A DNA stretch of 64,000 nucleotides from Brachynemurus nebulosus. Its lineage: Eukaryota > Arthropoda > Insecta > Neuroptera > Myrmeleontidae. Below, piece after piece: positions 1-8,951 of this stretch. Each line of letters opens with the position of its first letter. Within the stretch, counting starts at the first letter, position 1. The notes beneath the pieces are model-generated. The model saw only the letters and a program-made list of their open reading frames with translations. It had not been told where the DNA came from and searched no databases. Position numbers and translations under genes: made by a program. The stretch lies in the NCBI GenBank assembly GCA_035578155.1, contig JAPWDM010000001.1, positions 83,856,150 to 83,920,149 on the forward strand, written 5' to 3'.

Positions 1-719
1 ATCAGTTCGGAATGTGTAGTACCGTAAAATCACACGATTTCAATCATTGGCAAAAGGGTTCAAGTTGCTTAGTTTTACGGTGTCACAGAACCCGCTCAGC
101 TATTCTACTGATACCGTTTACATATCGTATAAATTCCTGCAATTTTTGTCTGCAATAAATATATTGCGAGAAGCTCGCGGATCATACTATTACAACTTAT
201 CGCAGAGGTATTTACACACGAGAGCTAGACATCGCGGAAGCTATGGAAATGTAGTTCGCACTGTTGAATCATGCCGAAAGACCTTAATTGTTTTTCGAAT
301 AAATGATACTTTAGGAATAAAAAAAAATTAACTCTCAGATTATTGATCCTGTATGAAATATTGTTTTAAAATATAATAAACTCTATGCCAGAATACATAT
401 TTTTTTATCCCGCCACGTTACAAAATAAAAGAATTTAAAAAAAAATTGTAAAAAAAAATTCTAAATGATTTTTAATTTTTCTAAACGATTTTCAGTTGTA
501 GAGAACCTTGTGCGATGTTATTAAGTGTAGAGTTTTTTAAATTATATTTTTATAATCCATATGCTGGTTTTCCCACAAACAAGGGTTACACTCATAAAAT
601 CCTACTAATTTAATTGTATCTTTTTGAGACCATTCACGTGTCGGTCGTTGACTGAATTTTTAGGTATTTAATATAAAACGATCAGCTGCGGGTGCGAAAT
701 ATATGAACTAGACCAATAA
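1..719. other. AT-rich stretch, nothing recognised
   Basis: The short open frames here (one of 94 codons at 47-331) have no recognisable domain and unremarkable composition. I see no repeat boundary or RNA gene. Confidence 0.5.
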
Positions 720-1800
720 GCAGTGATATCATTTATCGAAAACAATTTTAAACCCATACCAAGGCTGGAACATTACCTAAAAATATTATTATTGAAAGAA
801 AAATAATTGTTATCTAACAAAATTTCTAAAGCAACAGTCAAAGTATCAAGGTCAAATTTAAACGGAAGAAAGAATTCTTTATATGAGTTGATTTTGTCAA
901 CTAAATGTTTTTAAGTTCTCCAGTAGGAATTGAGATAAAAATATCCTTAACATCAAAGCTAACACGTAAATAATCAGCATGGGTAGGGATGTTATTGAGG
1001 TTATGTATTAATTCTGTGGAATTATTTAGAGAACAATTTGGTTTAAAATTAGTTTGTAGTTTGAAATGTTTAATAAACCATGTTGCTAAATTGTTGAACA
1101 CAGAATTAACTTGTGAAACTACAGACCGGAACTTATCATCTTTATGAATTTTTGATAGACCATAAAATTGAGGAGTTTGTGGATTCGTCGGTAACAAACT
1201 AATTAGTTAAAATTATGAATGAACTTTTTAATTTGTATTTTGATTTTTTCAGTGGAATCTTTCGGAAGTAGTTCAAATTTATCGTTCAATATAAAATTCA
1301 AAACCCCAATATTATATGAATCTCTCTCTAGACAATCACCTTTAGCAGCCTTGGTAATCACTAAGTTATCAGTTTCTAATTTATGACGGGTAGAAGATAT
1401 TGTTTCTTTTAAGTTTCTAAATTTCGGACTTCGTGAAAGGTTGTGATCTTTGATATCACCAATAAATTTATCAAAATCAAAAGAATTAAAAATTTCAGGT
1501 TTGAGGTAAAAAAAGAACTTTTGCTGTAAAATTCATAACATCCTTTACATCGGAAATTCAAGTTGAATCCTTTTTTAAGAAGTTCTATTTCATTTTCATT
1601 GAACTACGTATCGGTTTTATTTAATACTTGAGGATACAAAACATGTGAAACTTTTACTTCTTTAGTCAATTGGAAATCAGAAATGTCTAGTAAAATTTTG
1701 CAGAAGATATTGTTATTAAAATCAGAATTCAATTTAACAACAGTATTTGTTTCAGGAGTAATTTTAAAGTAAAATTCGAAGAAGATATCGTAGGACGAAC
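720..1800 (-). pseudogene. Penelope-like element reverse transcriptase, N-terminal fragment
   Basis: Reading down the minus strand, broken frames give a PLE reverse transcriptase from its N-terminal region to the start of the palm. Visible in order are a motif like NENEIELLKKGF (about 1.6 kb), a LETDNLVITKAAKGD stretch (about 1.38 kb), then in a 98-codon frame (901-1197) the PLE signature FYGLSKIHK, a VVSQVNSVFNNLATW segment and the aspartate block SFDVKDIFISIP. Below 900 the homology runs on (FNNNIFR, then GMGLKL) to about 720 and stops before the YxDD box and nuclease. PLEs are retroelements with a GIY-YIG endonuclease. The copy is dead: several frame changes and no 3' half. The family call rests on motif order, not a database match. 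Confidence 0.75.
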
Positions 1801-1843
1801 TAGTGATTTATGTTTTTTTCTTCTTTTTTTAAACAATTAAATG

Positions 1844-2093
1844 TCACTTCTTAACTGTATCAGTTTCACAACCAAACTCTCGCGGCACTAGAAGTTCTCG
1901 ACTCTGTTTTAACAAGGCCGGAAAGATTCCGTCCCCAGGACTTTTAAACGAAGCGGAAGTATCAGTCGTCCAGTCGACTTTTTTAAAGCTGATAATCTGC
2001 GTTGCTACTAGCCAGTCAGCTCTTTTTGGTCGACCCACTTGAGCGACGAGCGTCAGGTCATTTACCAGCTCTGAACCGGAAAATTGGGTTCTG
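1844..2093 (-). pseudogene. LINE reverse transcriptase fragment, downstream half of an interrupted copy
   Basis: A minus-strand frame carries ASFKSPGDGIFPALLKQ, close to the conserved KSPGPDGIxPxLL block that opens the RT of Jockey/R1-type LINEs. The usual proline-aspartate pair is damaged. The preceding part of the same LINE lies at 7363-7480, beyond a 5.25 kb insertion, and the two join at the CATAAGAG target-site duplication. The copy decays below 1850, where the PLE fragment begins. The clade cannot be fixed from this length. Confidence 0.6.
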
Positions 2094-2773
2094 CATAAGA
2101 GTAGTGATGAGCAAATGCAAGACCAAGACTTGGTAGTCTTCATCTTGGTCTTGTTCTTGCGTTAAGAATTTTGGTCTTGGTCTTGGTCTTGCTAGAGCAG
2201 TTTAAATCTTGATTTTGGTTTTGGTCTTGTAAAATGCCGTCTTGGTATTGTTAAGAAATCTTGCACTTTCTTGTATTTTTTTATTAGCAAATTTTTTCCT
2301 TCTAAAATCAGAATTTTCACTCTTTACGGTTCCTAAAAATTTTTTTGTTCTGCGACTACCATCTCATAATATAGCCTTACCAAGAATTTTTATATTTCAC
2401 ATACAATATTTTACAGAAACAAGTTAGCCAGTAATACGTTAGTCGTATATTTTGAAAATGTTTTATTGTGTAAATAAAAATATACAGTATTTGTTTTAAT
2501 AAAATAAACGCACAAATCAATCGCAAAAGTTATATCAAAAAGATATAAAATTAATATAATTTTTTGTCCCATAATATAGCCTCACCTTTCAAAAATTACG
2601 TATAATTTTAATAATTAATAACTGGGAAAGCCTCCTTTATTTTCCACTCTTTGTGAAATTTTTGTTAGGATATTTTCATATAAATTCCTTACATATTTCA
2701 GTGGGATTTAGCGCCAGTTACGTCTAATATTTTCTTTCAATTTTTTTTGGAATTATATTGTTTCCCGCCGTCG

Positions 2774-3628
2774 CACGGTGGGGCCAAATCCTAAAAAGCT
2801 GGCCAAAATTCAAAAACGTTATAAATTTAGTTGAAAGTCAGTACTCCCGGATTTTCGGGGTCGCTGATTATGATTCCGAAGCCATGTTAGTTTTCAGTCA
2901 AGAATTTTAGTTTACTAATTTTTTTAAAAGTTTTTTAAGTAAATTTTTCATTTTCATTATCGTTTTATATTATTTTATATTTGCTAATAGTTTTTCTTTT
3001 ACGAAAAATGATTTTACAATTAAATTTTAACGTTTAGAAAAAATAAATTATCCCACGTCGTTAATGTACGAACTTCAGAAAACTATGTTTTACACTGCAA
3101 GAACTCGTACCAATGGCACAAAGGCAGCTAGAGGCAGCTAGTTTTAATTTTTTCCATTCAATAATAGTTCCATCTACAACATGTCATCGGTCAAGTCGTA
3201 GAAGTCTCTAGAAGTTATAAAGTGTTCTCTACGTGTTTAAAATTTTCCGTTGTAATCTTTCGTTTATTTTCGTGCAAATGATCCGTTTATTTTTATCGCA
3301 TAAACTATTATTATTAATTTTGTGTTACATAATGATTTTCTACTTATTTTCAGCTATTGATTCCATTTTTAAAAATTGAAATCGATTGATTTTTAGAGAT
3401 TTGGCGTCTTTTGGCGTTGAAATATTTGTTTACTGCACTACCTGTCTACCTCGATTGAAAGTCCTCTTTCAACTGCCCTACAGTAGCAGGTATAAAAGAT
3501 AGAGCGCGCTAAAGTCTGAAATTCAACCTTCGGACTCTTACCCAACCTAGTCCACGACTAAAAATTACCGAAACTTAAACATTATTTTTCGACTTTTGGC
3601 CAGCTTTTTGGGATTTAGCCCCACTGTG
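2774..3628. mobile_element. Transib-like non-autonomous element, 855 bp, 5-bp duplication CGTCG
   Basis: Inverted ends of about 35 bp begin CACGGTGGGGCCAAATCC (left) and CACAGTGGGGCTAAATCC (right, complemented). They are flanked by CGTCG at 2769-2773 and 3629-3633. A GC-rich 5-bp duplication with ends starting CACWRTG is the known signature of the Transib superfamily, the relatives of RAG. The other foldback arm (about 4650-4680) runs through the equivalent position without this DNA, which supports insertion. I see no coding capacity inside. Confidence 0.65.
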
Positions 3629-3949
3629 CGTCGTATACGTTACGGGACGAATAACTTAATACGTTTTTGAAGATGTTGAGATCAGGTTATCTTGCTGGTC
3701 ATGTAAAACAGATCAGTTTCTTTGTTTAAATCACTCCTGTACACACTTAGCATTGAGAATTGAGACATTATCCTGCTGAAATATCCACTCTCTATTTAAT
3801 CTTGACGGCTCAGACGGATATTCACACATATTACTGTCACTATTTACATAAATAACAATTTTAGTTAAGTCGAGAGAAATGGGTGATGCATCAATAATAT
3901 TTTGGGAGCGATTAACTTCAATGAAGTTATCGATCTTGTTGCTTTAAAA

Positions 3950-4418
3950 CAGGGGTGGCCAACCAAAATGATCTTGCGGGCCACTTTGGAAGCGCATCAT
4001 AACTCCGCGGGCCGCATATAAAATTATGTGTTCCTATATATTATGTTTTTTTTTTATGTCATCGAAGGATGACATATTAATATCGTTGTGTGATCATAGT
4101 GGGGGAAACATTATTATAGAGAGTTGTACATGCATATTGACTAAACGCAAGAGGGCTGTAGAGATGTACATGCATAATGAATAAACGCAAGAGGGCTGTA
4201 TTCTCACCGTACTTAAAAAACGAGCCAAAAAATCATAAATTAACACTTTCACTGAGGTGACATTATTTAGTCCGTGTCAAAAACACGCACTTGACGAATT
4301 TTTTTTAATACATTTGTTTTCACTACCTTGGCCATTATAAAATAATTATATTTTGTATAAAGCGTAATGAATCTCGCGGGCCACATGCGGCCCGCGGGCC
4401 GCGGGTTGGCCACCCCTG
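3950..4418. mobile_element. Small hAT element (CAGGGGTGGCCAACC ends), 469 bp
   Basis: The ends are CAGGGGTGGCCAACC and its complement, flanked by CTTTAAAA at 3942-3949 and 4419-4426, an exact 8-bp duplication. Both subterminal regions hold GCGGGCC words. A 40-bp unit containing TACATGCAT and CGCAAGAGGGCTGTA is tandemly duplicated at about 4124-4202. There is no transposase, so it is non-autonomous. It interrupts the Tc1 transposase remnant. Confidence 0.9.
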
Positions 4419-4429
4419 CTTTAAAAGGA

Positions 4430-4680
4430 CGGCAGTATTAGAAAAATAACGCAGGTACCTTTTTTCAGCGAAAGTAAAAATTAATGAGGTTTTACAGGGC
4501 GGAGAGTGGATATTTCAGCAGGATAATGTCTCAATTCACAATGCTAAATGTGTACAGGACTGGTTTAAACAAAGAAACTGATTTGTTTTACACGACCAGC
4601 AAGATCACCTGATCCCAACATCTTCGAAAACGTATCAAGTTATTCGTCTCGTAACGCATACGACGCGTCGCGACGGTGGG
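4430..4680 (+). pseudogene. Tc1-like transposase remnant with the QQDN motif
   Basis: A plus-strand frame at 4497-4577 reads GGEWIFQQDNVSIHNAKCV and then a tryptophan-rich stretch, matching the second catalytic aspartate block of Tc1 transposases (W-x-FQQDNAPxHxA). Upstream, a KGRQ-like piece is split by the hAT element ending at 4418. Downstream the frame decays. The inverted arm (about 3690-3790, minus strand) encodes the same block. Neither copy could make a working protein. Confidence 0.7.
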
Positions 4681-5095
4681 AAACAGTATAATTTAAAAAA
4701 AAAAATTGAAAGAAAATATTAGACGTAACTAGCGCCAAATCCCACTGAAATATGTGAGGAATTTATATGAAAATATCCTAACAAAAATTTCACAAATAGT
4801 GGAAAATAAAGGAGGCTCTACCAGTTATTAATTATTAAAATTATACGTAATTTTTGAAAGGTGAGGCTATATTATGGGACAAAAAATTATATTAATTTTA
4901 TATGTTTTTAATATAACTTTTGCGATTGGTTTGTGCGTTTATTTTATTAAAACAAATACTGCATATTTTTATTTACACAATAAAAATTTTCGAAGTATAC
5001 GACTAACGTATTACTGACTAACCCGTTTCCCTAAAATATTGTAAGTGAAATATAAAAACCCTTGGTGAGGCTATATTATGGGACGGACTGTAGCT

Positions 5096-6333
5096 GTTTG
5101 TCCACCTGAGTATTCGTAAAATCTTCGCAACTTCGGAACTGTTCGACTAATTACGATGAAATTTTCAAGGCTTCAGTTAGTCTCGCATGAATTTCTATTA
5201 AACGTGGTAAAATCTATTATTATTATTAAAGTAGTAAAATCTAAACGCCGATATTTTACTTACCAAAAAATTTTGAAGGTAGTTGAAAGCATTATACTGA
5301 TTTAAATGACAGCATCACACATTTTTAATTTCAAGTGTTTAATTAACTTCGAATTTTCAAAGAAACAATTTTTAATATTGCTTTAAAAAGTTTCAGTACT
5401 AATTATAGTCCAGTGAAATTAGGCTTATTCCTCGGAATCCAGTTATAATGGATGGATTTGAATGGTTTTGAATTTTTTGATTGGGAAAGTAGTGATAGCG
5501 AAGACTTCGAGGGACAGATGATTCTCTGCTAGAAATACAGTCAGGGAAATTGGGCGTATTTCCGCAATTTGGGCGGATTTCAAACATGTCTTGCGCTCAT
5601 AATTTGTATTGGAAGATTTTCCACAATTTGGACTATTTTGAAAGTAGTCCATATGATAATTAAATATGTTTAAATTTTTAATATTTTGCTTTATTTGTGA
5701 AAATTTCTGATTTTCTTTTTACTACATATATACTTGTTGTGCCGTTTCTATTTTATATATGGAAATGGCTGTATTGTTTGCAGGAATTCGAGAAATATAT
5801 AACCACATAATATATAAATATGTATATCGTACATATAAATACACATAACAACACCATTAGCGATAGCCAGATTATCAAATGTTTTAAGTTTATTTACTGT
5901 ACGGCCTTATCCTTATCAGAAGTGTAATTATCACAATAATTATCGATATCGATCCTTTCTTAAAGCTACAAGTAAAAATACTTGTGTCAGCTTGGCTTCA
6001 TTGATTCCTAACCCACAATGGCTCAGAACATATAAAAAGAGTGTATTTACAAGTACACTTGTGGATGGGACATGAAAAGTTGCCAGAAGAATGCGGATGG
6101 CAAAAAAAGGATAATTTTTTAGTACCAGTTATGTTTACAATATAAAGGAGTTAGCTGCTTGAATGTTCCACCAATAATATTAATGAATGACATCAAAAGT
6201 GGAAACGTCGAAAGAAAATTAGTTCAAACTAGCTGTATCCGCGACGTCGTTCGCGCGACGTATTGTTATCAACTAGTAGAAAGTAAAAAGTATCTTAGAT
6301 GTTGTAAAAGTATCTTAGACCGTAGTAAACCGA
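5096..6333. other. AT-rich interior of the hAT composite, nothing recognised
   Basis: Frames up to 69 codons occur but none resembles a known protein. No clear terminal repeats were seen. Confidence 0.45.
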
Positions 6334-6775
6334 AGTAAAAAGTATCTTAGATGTTGACCCAGGTAATAATTTATCACGACACGAAATTTCATCCAAATCC
6401 GTTCAATACTTTTTGCGTAGGTAATGTGTGCAGATGCTCAAAATGGTTTTTCTCTTTTCCCGTGGGTATAAGATATTTTCCCGGAGTAAGAAGTATCTTA
6501 AATGTTAACCCAAGTAATAAGTTATCACCAAATCAAATTTCATCAAAATCCGTTCAATAATTTCTCATAATGTGTGTACATGTTAAAAATGTTTTTTCTA
6601 TTTTCCCGTGGGAATAAGACATTTTCCCGGAGTAAAAAGTATCTTAGATGTTGACCCAGGTAATAAGTTATCAATCATAATACCAAATTTCATCAAAATC
6701 CGTTCAGTAGTTTTTGTGTGATGCGTGAACAGACAGACTGACAGACAAAAATTTTAAAAATTCATGTTTTGATAT
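6334..6775 (+). repeat. Tandem repeat, three units of about 150 bp
   Basis: Units start at 6334, 6485 and 6631 with an AGTAAAAAGTATCTTAGATG-type block. Each goes on to an ATTTCATCAAAATCCGTTCA block, and the first two continue to a TTTTCCCGTGGG block. The third is cut short and followed by a GACAGACAGAC-like run. The ATCCGTTCA-type block is widespread in arthropod repeats, often in LINE 3' regions, but I cannot assign a family. Confidence 0.75.
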
Positions 6776-7362
6776 CTACATCGATAACTATTTACAGTAC
6801 CGGTACAATTTTCAAAAAATATTCCATATACAGAAACTGTCTCGTTACAGTTTTATTATACGAGTATGTATAGATAATTGCTCTTTTAACGAAATATAAC
6901 CAATCATTATTTTAAAAAAAAAAAATATCCAAAAAATTGCAATGATTGCATTTTTTATTGATATCTCTATTTTTTTTTTATTTTTTCGGAAAATTTATAA
7001 ATTTCCAAAATCGCGGTAATTTTAAATAGGTACACTTTTTACTTTATGTCATTAAAAAACCCCCTCATAAAAATCTTTGAAATTCATTCATAATAAATGG
7101 ATTCCGTCATTTTTCCTTAATAATGACTAATTGCACCGAACAATGCTATCAAATTATTTAAATAGTTTAGCAAGAGTCTCGCTTTTTTCTTGCTTTTGTC
7201 TTCGTCTTGCTCACTTGAGTCTTGGTATTGGTCTTGCAACCACACTTATAAGTCTTGGTTTTGATCTTGTTCTTGGTATACATACTCTTGGTCTTGCAAA
7301 AAGTGCAAGACCAAGACAAAATTGCAAGACTATGACTACTTTTGCTCACCACTACATAAGAG

Positions 7363-7480
7363 ATCTAATGATTCCCCTCATTGATCCTGTAGTTTCCCCG
7401 AATGGAGATGCCAGGGTAGTGAGATGAACTTTAGGATGCCTCGACAGAACCTTATTCAGTCTGGTTGTTGCAGACTCACT
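7363..7480 (-). pseudogene. LINE fragment, upstream half of the interrupted copy
   Basis: A minus-strand frame reads TTRLNKVLSRHPKVHLTTL and then SPFGETTGSM. This resembles the linker just before the RT of Jockey/R1-type LINEs (RLxKxLsxdP..lgsL..p.G..t.s). The next part of that protein lies at 1844-2093, across the hAT composite. The DNA up to about 7810 may also derive from it but is too decayed to read. Confidence 0.5.
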
Positions 7481-8336
7481 ATTAATTGACTGACAGAAGT
7501 ATCATTTCTAGCCCTAGCTCTATTAAAAAGCCACCTTATCTCTTTTTTTCCAAACTGGAGTTCCATCAGAACTTTTTATTTCCTGCCTTACTGACAATTA
7601 AAGGACAGTTTTCCTCATATGAGGATACTAGAACTTCATTTAGCATATTGATGCCTAACTCTAGATCGCTCGATAGTCTCATGTTAAACCCAGGCATATT
7701 CTGCAGTCTACCTTCCCCCTTTAATTCGACATCCCGTTCGTTTTCTGTCTCCCTTATTTTTAAATTTAATTGTTTCTATCTCCATATCGATCTCATTATG
7801 ATTACACATCTTAACTAAGGCAATTTAAAAAAAAAAATTATGATTTTAAAAACAAATCTATATTAATATGTTTTTATGCTTTTAAGGGGCCATTCATAAA
7901 TTGGATATTTGACTGATGTAGTAACTGATAGTAAAATATAGTGAATAACATAGCGTATGATTCAGTGATAATGATTAACCATTTATATTAATTTTAAAAA
8001 AATATGTAAATATTTTATTTTTCTAAATAAAAATTACGAATTTGGAATTAGCGGCTGAAATGATTAAAATGATTTATTTGAGCATGTGTCATCACAGCAC
8101 AAAACCAAAGATTTAATATTGCAAAAAAGATGTTTATAAAAAAGATACTCACATTTTAGTTTTTATTAGGTGTACAAATAAGTTTTGTGGGATTTAAAAA
8201 AGATGGTATAACTAATATTACATAGCATCGGACTATCTTGAACTTATAATTCATGTTAAAATGTCGCCATTTTCCTCTCATAGTATGTGTAATTTCGTTG
8301 AAGTGTAAAAACATGCATTTTTTGTGCTCCAACTAT
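7481..8336. other. Decayed sequence, nothing firmly recognised
   Basis: The 110-codon plus-strand frame at 7486-7818 shows no domain, and the segment is probably antisense to old LINE coding DNA. 7820-8336 is plain AT-rich sequence. Confidence 0.4.
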
Positions 8337-8427
8337 GTCAACTTTTGTGCCAACGAAACAACATTTGCGGGAAGTACTGCTTTCTCAACATGACAATGCT
8401 CAGCCACGTGTTGCTAAAGCTGTCGTA
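8337..8427 (+). pseudogene. Mariner transposase scrap (HDNAQP block)
   Basis: Starting at an ATG, the frame reads through HLREVLLSQHDNAQPRVAKAV, matching the mariner block around its second catalytic aspartate (HDNARPHxA). It stops abruptly where the CTCG-rich repeat begins, so the rest was lost or displaced. Confidence 0.7.
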
Positions 8428-8429
8428 GT

Positions 8430-8675
8430 AGCACTACACTCTCGTCGAGGCAACACGAGGCGGAGAGTGTAGTTGATGCTCTCGTGTTACCTCGTCTCGC
8501 CTCGTCAACCTTGCCTCGCCTCGTCAAGCCTTGCCTCGCCTCGTCAGCTCTCCTAATAGCACTACACTCTCTTCGTGGCAACACGAGGCGACGCGAGGAC
8601 GAGTGTGTAGTTGACGTTCTCGTGTTACCTCCCCTTGCCTCGTCAAGCCTTACCTCGCCTCGTCAGCTACCCGAT
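8430..8675. repeat. Two tandem ~128-bp units rich in CCTCG, each with a hairpin
   Basis: Units start with AGCACTACACTCTC at about 8430 and 8558. Each contains a 13-bp class inverted repeat (CGAGGCAACACGAG against CTCGTGTTACCTC) followed by a run of GCCTCGCCTCGTCAAGC words. A shorter, inverted echo lies at 8700-8745. The GC content is far above the surroundings. It sits just upstream of the MADF/Harbinger module and may be its subterminal repeat region, which is an inference. Confidence 0.75.
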
Positions 8676-8951
8676 CTGAGTCGGTTTTTTGTCACAAGTC
8701 AAAGGCACGAGACACGAGGCGAGGCGATTAGTTACACTCTCGCATATACTCGTGTGTTGATATTGCATATGTTGCATATCTGCGTAGTGTGTACATGGTG
8801 TACATGGCGTACATTGCATACATAGATATCGTCAGAATTTCAGAATATACATATGGTCGGATATTGTGTTTTTCTTGTACATAACCTAAAACCACGCTTT
8901 AAATTTACAATAACGTTATTTTAATAAACTTTACCAGTTCAAATTAAAAAA

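Larger units (their letters stand above)
2352..5090. mobile_element. Tc1-type foldback with paired internal repeats
   Basis: Two inverted arms, about 2352-3790 and 4490-5090, match over hundreds of bases once two insertions are ignored. The outer right end reads CAGTCCGTCCCATAATATAG when complemented and is followed by TA. Each arm carries a second copy of the CCCATAATATAGCCTCACC word roughly 200 bp inside the first (near 2570 and 4870). That is the IR/DR arrangement known from Tc1-like elements such as Sleeping Beauty, where each end has two transposase-binding sites. Both arms contain the same transposase 3' region, so this is an inverted duplication of one half of an element. Confidence 0.65.
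2102..7354. mobile_element. hAT-like composite element, 5.25 kb, with 8-bp target-site duplication
   Basis: The left end TAGTGATGAGCAAA and the right end, which reads TAGTGGTGAGCAAA when complemented, form a terminal inverted repeat. Both are flanked by CATAAGAG (2094-2101 and 7355-7362), an 8-bp duplication as hAT elements make. Inside each end is DNA rich in CTTGG/CCAAG words (2110-2240 and 7160-7340), likely subterminal binding repeats. No transposase of its own is visible. The interior holds a Tc1 foldback, a Transib-like element, a small hAT element and a tandem repeat. The empty site can be reconstructed because both flanks belong to one old LINE. Confidence 0.8.

Noticed and set aside
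8484..8825. 113-codon frame rich in Leu/Ser/Arg
   Set aside because: It is the translation of the tandem CCTCGTC repeats; periodic, without a domain.
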